DNA from: an uncultured Bacteroidales bacterium
GTDB lineage: Bacteria > Bacteroidota > Bacteroidia > Bacteroidales > Paludibacteraceae
Reading direction: 5' to 3'
Assembly: GCA_903911085.1 (NCBI GenBank)
Contig: CAIWCC010000039.1
Location: 1 to 64,000 of the forward strand
DNA: 64,000 nucleotides
This document shows positions 1 to 7,731 of this stretch, in pieces. Under the pieces are notes generated by a model. It saw only the letters and a list, made by a program, of their open reading frames with translations, searched no databases and was not told the DNA's origin. How positions within the stretch are numbered: the first letter of the stretch is position 1; each line of letters begins with the position of its first letter. The position numbers and the translations under genes are program-made.

Positions 1-113
1 TGGTTTGCACGTGAGATACCTCTATAGGTTTCCTTGCCTGAATCATCAGGATCGTTGACATATTCGCCTTCATGGGCGAGTGTCTTTTGAAGAGAGATTT
101 TGAATTCTGCCAT
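1..113 (-). CDS. GH108-family N-acetylmuramidase, N-terminal fragment
   Basis: The window edge cuts this gene after 37 codons. The visible start reads MAEFKISLQKTLAHEGEYVN and continues with a DPDDSG...YRGIS stretch. This is the hallmark N-terminus of GH108 (secretion-activator type) lysozyme-like muramidases, whose catalytic glutamate sits in the HEGGY-like motif, here HEGEY at residues 14-18. Such enzymes cleave peptidoglycan and are usually about 170-190 aa, often with a C-terminal peptidoglycan-binding domain and often phage or secretion related. The start is the ATG at 113-111. The rest lies outside the window, so completeness cannot be judged. Confidence 0.75.
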   Translation of the reverse strand, partial: MAEFKISLQKTLAHEGEYVNDPDDSGKETYRGISRAN

Positions 114-479
114 GTTATTAGATTTTGCCACTAAATCCCCTAAAGGGGACTTAAGAATTGTTTGTTATTTTTATGTTGGCAAAATTGGGAAAAATGAAAA
201 ATATAAAAGCACAAGTTGGGAAAAGTTTTTTTTGAATATGGCTCGAAAAATAGCCTGGGAGGGGTTTTTCAGTAGGAAATTTTCCTTGAAGTTGCAACGA
301 AACTTGGGAAATCATCCCGAATCTCCTAAAAAAGACTTTTGGACAATAAAACATGCTTAATATTGACCTAAATAATCAAAAAGATAAGGTTTTAAATGAG
401 GTTTTATTTATAAAAATAAATTCCCAAACTTGGGAAAAGCTTGGGAATTATTGAAACGTATTTTAAATGGATTTTCCAT
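114..479. other. Intergenic region with short repeats, no gene seen
   Basis: No convincing gene is present. A small open frame on the plus strand has no recognisable content. The region contains the palindrome CCCCTAAAGGGG at 137-148 and repeated copies of TTGGGAA (near 184, 215, 304 and 431), with one TTCCCAA facing them at 421-427 to form TTCCCAAACTTGGGAA. Confidence 0.6.
137..148. repeat. REP-like palindrome CCCCTAAAGGGG
   Basis: This is a 12-nt palindromic core (CCCCT/AGGGG stem). The identical 12-mer occurs at 55632-55643 and related forms at 55746-55757 and 61856-61870. It lies in the untranslated region upstream of the GH108 gene, which is typical of short dispersed intergenic palindromes in Bacteroidetes. 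Confidence 0.5.
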
Positions 480-1007
480 TTAAATATGCTGATATTCAAC
501 TTGTAATATGCTATTTTTGATTGATTTATTTTTGATTAATTTCCATTGGGATTCTCCCTTGTACTTGGGGAATAAGGGAATTCCGTCGCCAAGCATGTAA
601 GGCAGATAATTTATGATCATTTTATCAATCATTTTATTCTCTAAAAGAGAAGTGGTTAAAATGCCTCCTCCCAGCAACCACATATTTTTGCCGTCAAACT
701 CTTTGAGCTTTTTGATTTCGGTTATCGCATTTTCTTTTATAAAGTGTACTTCGTTATGAAGTTCCATTGATTTTTGAGAAACGACATATATTTTTTTCCC
801 CTTGAATGGCATTTCGATATCTATACATGATAATTCTGAATAGGTATTTCCGCCCATGATAATCGTGTCAATTGAATCCAAAAACTCATTCTTTCCATAA
901 TCATCCCGCTCTGGATTTGAAATTGTAGTCAGCATATCAAATCCTCCATAAATAGGAGCCAAATAACCGTCCAACGAAACGGTAGTGTATAATATAAGTT
1001 CTCTCAT
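480..1007 (-). CDS. Dihydrofolate-reductase-fold (RibD C-terminal type) protein
   Basis: This 175-aa protein belongs to the DHFR / RibD C-terminal reductase superfamily. The N-terminus has the strand and glycine pattern LILYTTVSLDGYLAP. A MGGNTYSE stretch near residues 51-58 and MWLLGGGIL near 109-117 correspond to the two nucleotide-binding glycine turns of the fold. The length fits single-domain members, which are mostly uncharacterised NADPH-dependent reductases. There is no riboflavin operon around it and no trimethoprim-resistance context, so the substrate is unknown. It is monocistronic, with the GH108 fragment on one side and a structured repeat then an RteC gene on the other. Confidence 0.85.
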   Translation of the reverse strand: MRELILYTTVSLDGYLAPIYGGFDMLTTISNPERDDYGKNEFLDSIDTIIMGGNTYSELSCIDIEMPFKGKKIYVVSQKSMELHNEVHFIKENAITEIKKLKEFDGKNMWLLGGGILTTSLLENKMIDKMIINYLPYMLGDGIPLFPKYKGESQWKLIKNKSIKNSILQVEYQHI

Positions 1008-1043
1008 GCCTACAAAGTTTGTTATTTACGTAAATAAAAAAAA

Positions 1044-1199
1044 CGTGGACTCATAACTGTTTTTCACGAGGCATCGGCATACCCACAGACGAAACAGAAT
1101 AAGTCCACGCATACGTTGAGCATGCATGAACATTCTGCTTTTGGTCTCGTCTGTTTTTTTGAAAATTGCCGATTTTCGTGAGAGACGTTCAGCGAACGT
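1044..1199. repeat. Nested inverted-repeat element
   Basis: Several dyads are nested here. CGTGGACT (1044-1051) faces AGTCCACG (1102-1109). TCACGA-N3-ATCGGCA (1064-1079) faces TGCCGAT-N2-TCGTGA (1167-1181). ACAGACGA (1085-1092) faces TCGTCTGT (1147-1154). CAGAAT (1095-1100) faces ATTCTG (1132-1137). A separate palindrome ACGTTC-AGC-GAACGT closes the region at 1185-1199. The whole can fold as a long imperfect stem of about 120 nt. It sits between the DHFR-fold gene and the RteC gene and encodes nothing recognisable. Confidence 0.6.
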
Positions 1200-1259
1200 T
1201 ATGTCAGAATCTAAATGTTATTTCTATATTTTTCCTTCTATATTTTTTTTAATAGACTA

Positions 1260-2126
1260 TTATTTTTTCTTTTTTTTATCAGAATCAGCTTTAATCATTC
1301 TTTCTGTCAGATTATCTCTTAAACGATCAAGAAACAAAGTGGGACTTCCTTTACGCTCTCTAATTTCCAGATAAATACGATAGATATCGCCAATGTTTAC
1401 ATTAAAGATATCCTCAAGATAAGAAGCAAGAGTTTTCAATTTTATATTTCCATGATTTATACACTTTGCTGTATCTAATGCATAAATTAACTCCGCCAAA
1501 TCCGTTTTACTTGCCGTCCAGGTCTCACGAGTTTTTAGTCCTGTACAAACTTCGTGTCCTATTTCAGAGTCTTTTTTCAATTTGACAAGCTGCGAATTGA
1601 TATATTGTTCCAGGAAATCATTCGCAATAATTTTGGCTATTTTATAATCGTACCCTGTGGAGAACCTTATATCGCGTTCGAAATAAAAACAGGCTATATT
1701 TATAGGAATATCGGAATCCCTATTCCTTAAAAAGTAAATTTTATCAAAATGAGTGCAACCCGTACGATAATAATGATACATCTCAATGTTGCGATCAAAG
1801 TAATGTTTCAACCTATCCAATTCTGCCAGAAAATATGTCTCTATAATTGAACAGCTACCTTTGGGACGATTTATTTCAATCTTGTAAACTGACATGTAAA
1901 AAATCAGTTTACTTATTATTTTTGGTTTTATCTCTTTAAAAAACAGAATTTCCTCCTCTTCCGTTTTAAAACCGTATTGTACAATAAAACTTTTTAATTC
2001 CTCCAGTTTAGATTCAAGAAACGTTAAGATTTGAGTTGATTTAGTTATTTCATTCTTTTCAACTCTTTCAATTTTATTTATTTGTTTTTCTATTTCGTCA
2101 AGTTGTAGATTTGTGAATTTCTCCAT
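1260..2126 (-). CDS. rteC: RteC-domain protein
   Basis: This 288-aa protein has the pattern of RteC, first described as a regulator of excision genes in the Bacteroides conjugative transposon CTnDOT. Diagnostic regions are FFKEIKPKIISKLIFY at about residues 64-79 and the C-terminal helical segment ELIYALDTAKCINHG...LEDIFNVN...IYRIYLEI at about 213-262. It is longer than CTnDOT RteC (about 217 aa) because of extra N- and middle-region sequence. The tail is poly-lysine. No rteA/rteB, integrase or transfer genes accompany it, so it may be an orphan left by a mobile element or a domesticated regulator. The family call is firm, the role is not. Confidence 0.8.
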   Translation of the reverse strand: MEKFTNLQLDEIEKQINKIERVEKNEITKSTQILTFLESKLEELKSFIVQYGFKTEEEEILFFKEIKPKIISKLIFYMSVYKIEINRPKGSCSIIETYFLAELDRLKHYFDRNIEMYHYYRTGCTHFDKIYFLRNRDSDIPINIACFYFERDIRFSTGYDYKIAKIIANDFLEQYINSQLVKLKKDSEIGHEVCTGLKTRETWTASKTDLAELIYALDTAKCINHGNIKLKTLASYLEDIFNVNIGDIYRIYLEIRERKGSPTLFLDRLRDNLTERMIKADSDKKKKK

Positions 2127-2482
2127 GAGACTAAATTTGATATAAAAATTCCCTTCATAATATTCCTTTTAAAAAGTCACTAATTAACAGCAAAATCTAA
2201 TCATTTCTTTCTAAACTTAATTATAAGATTACATCTATTTTGCTTCTTATTTCAATTATCATTGACATGGCGAATCAGCCGAGTTAAAAAGAAAGAATAT
2301 CTGAAATTAACAGACATTCTTTCTGACCTTAAAAAAACTAATCGAGAGTATAGTGAAATATTATAAAGATTCCATGAATTATTTCTATGAATAAGCTCCA
2401 TAGCAGATATTGGGAATTTAAAACTCATGCTTGATGTCAATTCTACTACTCAATTAACATTTTTAATTATAAGTAGTCAATC
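2127..2482. other. Intergenic region between rteC and the MFS gene
   Basis: No supported gene. A short plus-strand frame (about 2292-2366) encodes a helical, charged 20-odd-residue tail and could be a remnant, but nothing is recognisable. A strong hairpin lies at 2290-2324. Confidence 0.5.
2285..2324 (-). terminator. Probable intrinsic terminator after the corrinoid operon
   Basis: Arms AGAAAGAATATCTG (2290-2303) and CAGACATTCTTTCT (2311-2324) pair at 13 of 14 positions around a 7-nt loop. Read on the minus strand, the stem is followed by a T run at 2285-2289. It lies about 160 nt beyond the MFS stop codon, so it would end the five-gene operon. Confidence 0.5.
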
Positions 2483-3682
2483 TCAAGTTGATTTAATTTG
2501 ATTTGCTATTTCTTTTGGTTTAACCATAAAAGCGCAAAACAGCAGATAAATAGCACTAAACAGAATAATCAATATTGAGCCTACCTGAGAGCCCAAGGCA
2601 TCGGAAGTCAGACCCATAATGAATGGAATGATCGCACCACCAAAAACACCTGTAATCATTAAACCAGAGATTTCATTGGCTTTATCCGGCCGAGATTGTA
2701 TAGCCATTGAAAAAATGATGGAGAATACATTGGCAATAGAAAAACCGATAATAGCAAATAATACAAAAACTGAAACATTATCTATTATAAATAACAAAGT
2801 TACTAATGCCAAAACTGCAACTACAGTAATGATTTTGAAAAACAAGGTTGATGAAAATTTGACCAACAGAATTGCACCTATAAAAGCACCGACAGTACGA
2901 AATGCAAAATACATACTTGGCCCATATCCGGCATCAATAGAGTTCATACCACAACGTTCCATTAAAATTTTGGGGGCTGCAGTATTTAAACCTACATCAA
3001 CACCTACCACGAAAATAATTCCTAAGAATAACAGTAAAATCGTTTTATCTTTAAGCAAGCCGAATACGTTTCTAAAAGAACTAGCTTTGCTAATAATTTG
3101 CTCCTCTTTAATTGGAGTTGCCATTAGCCAAATGGTTGAAATTACAGTAACGACAGCATAAATAGGGAATATATATTGCCAGTTCCCAAAATATGATACT
3201 GAAAAAGCCGCAATAAAAGGCCCACAGAAGGATGAATTCGCTTTTACAAACTGCCCTGCAGTAAGACTTGATGTCAATTTATCGCCTTTAACAACATTTG
3301 TCAATAATGGATTTAACGATACTTGCAAAATCGTATTTGAAATTCCCAATAATGCAAATGCCAGTAATGACATAAAGAAAGTATATTTTATTAATGGAAT
3401 AAACATAGCCACAATGGTGATTATATTACTTAAAAGAACAGTTCTTTTGCGTCCTATTTTATTCATCAACATTCCTGTGGGAATGGAAAAAATAAGAAAC
3501 ATCGAAAATAAAACTACAGGAATCATATTTGATAGCGTATCTCTGAATGCAGGACTGAAATCCCCCAATAAATCTTCTTTAACGTGCATGGATGTAATTC
3601 CCACTATATCAGCAAATCCCATAATAAAGAAGCCGAACATTACGGGTAGTACATTGAAAGAAGTTGAATTTGTGTTTTTCAT
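2483..3682 (-). CDS. MFS transporter (fucose-permease-like)
   Basis: This 399-aa integral membrane protein has about 12 hydrophobic segments and the MFS loop motif between TM2 and TM3, here GMLMNKIGRKRTVLL at about residues 71-85. Its overall pattern resembles FucP-type sugar:H+ symporters of the FHS family. It is the last gene of a tight minus-strand operon, starting 14 nt after the stop of a UroD-family methyltransferase. The inferred role is uptake of the methylated substrate handled by the upstream corrinoid enzymes, or export of a demethylated product. The substrate is not shown by the sequence, and the sugar assignment is family-level only. Confidence 0.8.
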   Translation of the reverse strand: MKNTNSTSFNVLPVMFGFFIMGFADIVGITSMHVKEDLLGDFSPAFRDTLSNMIPVVLFSMFLIFSIPTGMLMNKIGRKRTVLLSNIITIVAMFIPLIKYTFFMSLLAFALLGISNTILQVSLNPLLTNVVKGDKLTSSLTAGQFVKANSSFCGPFIAAFSVSYFGNWQYIFPIYAVVTVISTIWLMATPIKEEQIISKASSFRNVFGLLKDKTILLLFLGIIFVVGVDVGLNTAAPKILMERCGMNSIDAGYGPSMYFAFRTVGAFIGAILLVKFSSTLFFKIITVVAVLALVTLLFIIDNVSVFVLFAIIGFSIANVFSIIFSMAIQSRPDKANEISGLMITGVFGGAIIPFIMGLTSDALGSQVGSILIILFSAIYLLFCAFMVKPKEIANQIKST

Positions 3683-3696
3683 ATTGTTTAAAAAAT

Positions 3697-4737
3697 TTAT
3701 TGCCGGATATTTGTATGTGGCTGATTTATTTTTTTTTGTGCATTGTATTCATCCAATGCTTCATAAAATGCTCTTATATTTTCGGCGGGTACATGAGGTG
3801 GTACATCGCAGCCGGTAGAAAGAACAAAATTATCATACGTAGATGTGCGCTTTAATAAATTTGCAGTAAAGAGTTTTATTTGTTCGGGAGATTTATTTTT
3901 CATAACACCAACTGGATCAATATTACCCATAATTAACTTATTTTTAGGGCATATTTCTAAAGTTTCTACTATGTCAATTGCATTACCAAAGTGAAAAGCT
4001 CCTGCACCCGTATTTAACATCGCCTCAGTGCAGTGACCCTTATTTCCACAGTTGTGAAGTACTACTAAAAAGTTATCGTCTTGAACTTCATCAACTATGC
4101 GTTTAACATAAGTAGATGAGAATTCCTGACAATCCTCATTTGACAATAGACCGGCAGCTGGTTCTGCTATAACTACACCGGAACATCCAATTTTTTTTAG
4201 CTCTATACAATACTTAAGAATAAATTTTGTGCATTTATCAAGTAATATAGAAATTGCATCCGGTTCGACATAACAGGCAATCATTATTTCCGACAAGTCA
4301 AAAAGCCTGCCTGCCAATGAAAAGGGTCCTATCACACCTGCAAACACAGGTTTGTCTTGTACAAACTCTACAGTTAAACGATTTGCTTTCAGATATTCAG
4401 GAATTCTACAAACCGATAAATCAGGCACTTGCAATTTTTCAATATCTTCCTCACCGCTAACTAACCTCCCTAAAATATGTGGCATGTCGTTTTCGGGAAA
4501 CTCAATTTGACAACCAAATGCTTCTGCCTCAACTGTCAAATCCATAATGACAGTTGTTGCAGCTGAAGGATAAACTTCGCACATTTTTTTGATGGCTTTG
4601 GCATGTATTTCTCCATCTGTAACGGCATCTTTTACTTTTTTTCCTATCATTTCAATACCCGGATGAGTCATTATAGGTATTGCAATTCTTATATGACCAT
4701 CAATCTGTTGATTTGTCCAAGTCTTAATATTTCTCAT
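3697..4737 (-). CDS. UroD-fold corrinoid methyltransferase (MtaA/MtbA-like)
   Basis: This 346-aa protein belongs to the uroporphyrinogen-decarboxylase superfamily branch that moves methyl groups to or from corrinoids (MtaA, MtbA, CmuA). The zinc site typical of MtaA is complete: H228-x-C230 in VLHNCGNKG and C310 in LSTGCDVPP, matching the His-x-Cys...Cys ligand set that activates a thiol or other acceptor. In haem-synthesis HemE these residues are absent. It stands fourth in an operon with a second UroD-fold enzyme, a B12-binding protein and a MetH-activation protein. I infer it is the methylcobalamin:acceptor enzyme (MT2). The acceptor could be tetrahydrofolate or a thiol. Coenzyme M is not expected in this group. 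Confidence 0.8.
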   Translation of the reverse strand: MRNIKTWTNQQIDGHIRIAIPIMTHPGIEMIGKKVKDAVTDGEIHAKAIKKMCEVYPSAATTVIMDLTVEAEAFGCQIEFPENDMPHILGRLVSGEEDIEKLQVPDLSVCRIPEYLKANRLTVEFVQDKPVFAGVIGPFSLAGRLFDLSEIMIACYVEPDAISILLDKCTKFILKYCIELKKIGCSGVVIAEPAAGLLSNEDCQEFSSTYVKRIVDEVQDDNFLVVLHNCGNKGHCTEAMLNTGAGAFHFGNAIDIVETLEICPKNKLIMGNIDPVGVMKNKSPEQIKLFTANLLKRTSTYDNFVLSTGCDVPPHVPAENIRAFYEALDEYNAQKKINQPHTNIRQ

Positions 4738-4755
4738 CGCCTTTTCTAATTAGTT

Positions 4756-5448
4756 TTATTTTAAAATTACTTTTAGTTGATTCATTGGCTTTCTACGAAA
4801 ACAATCTTTTTTCTTACAGACATTGCAACTATATACTTTTTCTTTTACTGACTCACCAATACCAATTATACCGCTGATGGATTTGATTGGATACATCAAA
4901 GAACTTTCAGTAATTGTAATATTGCATACTCTCAAAGGCAACAAAGAGAAAAGTTTCACTTGCTCTATTAAATGCCAATCGCAATAGCCTGGACTGAAAC
5001 GATTTGTGTGTTTTAAATTTCCAATTTCTTTTTCGAGTTGTAATTCAAGAAAATCGCCTGCCTTTTCGGCAATACAAGTTCCAATTGAATCAACTATAAA
5101 TATCTCAATCCATTCATTCTTTTTTCGTATCTCAGCATTCCACAATTCAAATTCATGTCCTGCAGTTGCTACAAAACAAGCATATTGAGAGGAATTTTTT
5201 AATAATCTGGCAATTGTACCTCCCACATTTAGACATACATCTTCAATATCAATTTTATTTAAAACCAATTGACCAAATATTTTTCTATAATAATATGATG
5301 GCTTTACCCTGACAGAAGCTACTTTCATCAACTCTTGAGTTTGTAACACAATTTCCAACTCAGGAACATTCCCTTTGTAACCCATTGCTTCATAAATGTC
5401 AGCAAGAGTTATGTTAAGCTCAGAAAACGGTATTTCGATTTCATTCAT
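4756..5448 (-). CDS. MetH activation-domain-like protein (corrinoid reactivation)
   Basis: This 230-aa protein resembles the C-terminal SAM-binding activation domain of cobalamin-dependent methionine synthase. RFSPGYCDW at about residues 152-160 matches the RxSPGY motif that contacts SAM, and PIKSISGIIGIG at about 187-198 matches the KSVS..G region. A cysteine-rich tail, CNVCKKKDCFRRK, follows and could bind a metal or iron-sulfur cluster. It is a stand-alone domain, not part of a MetH. Six nucleotides separate it from the B12-binding gene. The likely job is reductive SAM-dependent rescue of oxidised cob(II)alamin on that partner, replacing the ATP-dependent RACo proteins used in many anaerobes. 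No electron donor gene is nearby. Confidence 0.8.
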   Translation of the reverse strand: MNEIEIPFSELNITLADIYEAMGYKGNVPELEIVLQTQELMKVASVRVKPSYYYRKIFGQLVLNKIDIEDVCLNVGGTIARLLKNSSQYACFVATAGHEFELWNAEIRKKNEWIEIFIVDSIGTCIAEKAGDFLELQLEKEIGNLKHTNRFSPGYCDWHLIEQVKLFSLLPLRVCNITITESSLMYPIKSISGIIGIGESVKEKVYSCNVCKKKDCFRRKPMNQLKVILK

Positions 5449-5454
5449 TTTTAA

Positions 5455-6090
5455 TCAGGCTAGTAGAAGACGAGCCAAAGCTACTGCTGCATTTGCGTTG
5501 TCGCTATAACCATCGGCTCCAATCTGATCAGCATACGCCTGACTTACAGGAGCACCACCAACCATTATTTTCACTTTATTTCGTAATCCGGCAACTTCAA
5601 GAGCACTAATAACTTCTTTCATATAGTTCATGGTTGTTGTCAAGAGTGCTGACATACAAATTATATCAGGATTATGCTCTTTTATTGCCTCTACGAATTT
5701 TTCACCAGAGACGTTTACTCCTAAATTAATCACATCAAATCCACAACCTTCAAACATGGACGATACTAAATTCTTTCCAATATCATGAAGATCACCTTCA
5801 ACTGTACCAATTACAATTTTACCCATTGGTTTAATATCTCCATTTTTAAGTAAAGGTTTGATTAAATCGAGAGAACCTTTCATCGCGCGCGCACTCATGA
5901 GTAAATTAGGAACAAAAGCTTTTCCTGTTTCAAATCGGGCACCAATCTCTTCCATTGCCTTTATCATATAATTGTCAATTATTTCCTGAGGTTTTATATT
6001 ACCTTCAGCTATCGCTTCCTTAGTTGTTGATACTGCCAGATTCAGATTTCCGCCTAAGACTGCATCATAAAGATTTTGTAAGTTTGCCAT
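5455..6090 (-). CDS. Corrinoid protein with B12-binding domain (MtaC/MtbC-like)
   Basis: This 211-aa protein has two parts. Residues about 1-85 form the helical cap domain of methyltransferase corrinoid proteins. Residues about 90-211 form the Rossmann-like B12 domain with the base-off signature D100-L-H102-D-I-G105, in which H102 is the lower cobalt ligand, followed by an MSALLTTTM region and VGGAPVS. The length is typical of MtaC, MtbC and MttC proteins. It lies between a UroD-fold methyltransferase (25 nt upstream) and the MetH-activation protein (6 nt downstream), so it should be the shared methyl carrier of the system. Confidence 0.92.
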   Translation of the reverse strand: MANLQNLYDAVLGGNLNLAVSTTKEAIAEGNIKPQEIIDNYMIKAMEEIGARFETGKAFVPNLLMSARAMKGSLDLIKPLLKNGDIKPMGKIVIGTVEGDLHDIGKNLVSSMFEGCGFDVINLGVNVSGEKFVEAIKEHNPDIICMSALLTTTMNYMKEVISALEVAGLRNKVKIMVGGAPVSQAYADQIGADGYSDNANAAVALARLLLA

Positions 6091-6115
6091 ATTAGTTATG
6101 TTAAAAATAATTTTA

Positions 6116-7171
6116 TTAAATATTTGATTTTTCTCTTCGTCTTATTTCATTTACTGCATCAATCATAGCTTTGAATCCTTCAACTGACGCATATTCCGGA
6201 ATTGAATTTCCTGACCCTAACCCGTATCCTTTTGCCATTTGTCGATACATTCTTCCTTCTTCCAAAACCTGAGCATAAACAGTGTCGTAGGAATTTAAAA
6301 TAAGATCATTCATATCAAAACCACCAAACAATCCTATGCGGTCGTTGTATTGCTCTATCCAGCGGGTGAATGGAGCAATAGATTTTTCATTGGAATGCTT
6401 CGCATCAATACCAATACCAATCAAATCATCCATCACATCAAAAATACAACCGCAACTATGCAATAAAAACTTTTTGCCACCATTATGTACAATATCAACC
6501 ACACGTTTGTACTGAGGAATTATGTGTTGGCGAATAATTTCGGGATCCAGCAGGGTATTTGTATGAAATCCTAAATCGTCGCCCATACGAAAAAACACGA
6601 AAATATCTGAATAACGATTAACCATATCTGTCCAAAGTTCTTCGTACAAATCACCTATTTTTTTAAAAATATCAGCAAAAAGTTCAGGATCATCGTATTG
6701 CATAATACAAAGCGATGTGTATCCTACTAAATCTTGTGCAGACTCAAAAATTCCATATCCACAACCACCGAAAGCTTTCATACCTACTGGCATAACCTTG
6801 CGTATAGCTTCCAGATGCGAAATATAAGTTGTCCAAAATAATCGTGGCAGATCATCAAACGGATATTTCTCAAAGTCTTCCCGATTCTGAATAGGTCCAT
6901 CTCCTCCCAAAATAGCTCCATGTCCGGGAAATATTTCACAAACTGCAGCTTCGTAATCAAACGCATCATATCCATTTTGAGCCCAAAATCCTGTTATTTT
7001 ACGATAATATTCTTCTAAATCTGATAGATTATTTGAGATTAATTCTAACTTTTCACCAAGGTATTTCGAAATAAACGGTGCATCGATATGATGTTCATAA
7101 AGTGGCAAATAATCTGGCCGTTGATTGTGTAGCACTTTTAATATATTTGTATAATCTGGTTGTTGATTCAT
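6116..7171 (-). CDS. UroD-fold methyltransferase, candidate substrate enzyme
   Basis: This 351-aa UroD-superfamily protein is clearly related to methylcobalamin methyltransferases. It keeps H238-x-C240 in LLHSCGCIFD, but the region matching the third zinc ligand reads GLGSGNSIPEY with no cysteine, unlike the 346-aa paralogue in the same operon. It is the first gene, before the corrinoid protein. By analogy with two-methyltransferase systems I infer it takes the methyl group from the growth substrate to the corrinoid (MT1). The substrate is unknown; UroD-fold members act on varied methyl donors including methyl halides and O- or N-methyl compounds. The ATG at 7171 has no obvious upstream promoter match. 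Confidence 0.75.
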   Translation of the reverse strand: MNQQPDYTNILKVLHNQRPDYLPLYEHHIDAPFISKYLGEKLELISNNLSDLEEYYRKITGFWAQNGYDAFDYEAAVCEIFPGHGAILGGDGPIQNREDFEKYPFDDLPRLFWTTYISHLEAIRKVMPVGMKAFGGCGYGIFESAQDLVGYTSLCIMQYDDPELFADIFKKIGDLYEELWTDMVNRYSDIFVFFRMGDDLGFHTNTLLDPEIIRQHIIPQYKRVVDIVHNGGKKFLLHSCGCIFDVMDDLIGIGIDAKHSNEKSIAPFTRWIEQYNDRIGLFGGFDMNDLILNSYDTVYAQVLEEGRMYRQMAKGYGLGSGNSIPEYASVEGFKAMIDAVNEIRRREKSNI

Positions 7172-7731
7172 AATAAATTTTGATTGTATATTATTATATT
7201 TGAAAGTATTTAAATAATTATAATAAAACCTGATTAATGGGATTTATTGAAAATTAATTAACTCAATTGAATTATTTAAACATCCCTGTTTTTCTATTTT
7301 TTTTTCTGTAGTCTTTACAATGCTTTATAACAATTGGCGGAATTTTTGAATTTCTCTCACCATTGATCAATAATTCAATGAAATATTTACCTGCCTCATA
7401 ACATGTTAACAAATTATTTGAAATAACCTGAGCTAATCATCGTTTTTTATCCAAATGTATTATAAATAAAAATGTTACATTTTTCTAGTCCGATAATGGT
7501 ATTGTGATTAGTAGCATTTACAAATATCTGTACTTTGAGTTTTACAGTATCTTTTTAGGTAGTCGTGTTTCATGGAGAACGGAATAACAAGCTGAAAAGA
7601 TTGGATACTTTTAATATTTGTAAACTAAAGTTGTAAGCCAATCCTTGATTTAATTCAAATTCGTTGTTAGTAATTTCATTATCAGAGTATACTGGATTCA
7701 AATAAACAATTACTAATATAATTAGATTTGA
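7172..7731. other. Intergenic region with a regulator remnant
   Basis: Apart from the regulator fragment at 7272-7436, nothing recognisable is present. The minus frame stays open for about 53 codons beyond the esterase stop (7570-7731), which looks like chance. Confidence 0.5.
7272..7436 (-). pseudogene. C-terminal remnant of a LacI/GntR-type sensor regulator
   Basis: A frame of 54 codons ends at the TAA 7274-7272 and is bounded upstream by an in-frame TGA at 7439-7437. It reads AQVISNNLLTCYEAGKYF then IELLINGERNSKIPPIVIKH. This is the pattern of the last two helices and strand of periplasmic-binding-like sensor domains in LacI-type regulators. No DNA-binding part or start is present. It lies directly upstream of the corrinoid operon and downstream of the glycan locus, so the lost regulator may once have controlled one of them. 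Confidence 0.55.

Noticed and set aside
100-360. An 86-codon plus-strand frame and a 67-codon minus-strand frame in the first intergenic region
   Set aside because: Lysine- and phenylalanine-rich composition typical of AT-rich non-coding DNA, no family pattern, and the plus frame overlaps the start of the GH108 gene.
1044-1203. The nested repeat as an integron attC site
   Set aside because: GTTGAGC near 1115 fits an R-box, but no matching partner box closes the other end and no integrase or cassette is present.
1126-1374. An 82-codon plus-strand frame
   Set aside because: It crosses the repeat element and the antisense of the rteC end; its content follows from those sequences.
2252-2440. 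A 62-codon minus-strand frame
   Set aside because: It runs through the terminator hairpin and has no recognisable content.
7570-7731. Open frame continuing from the esterase stop codon
   Set aside because: In frame for about 53 codons but with no conserved pattern, and the esterase already has normal length and a complete catalytic triad.
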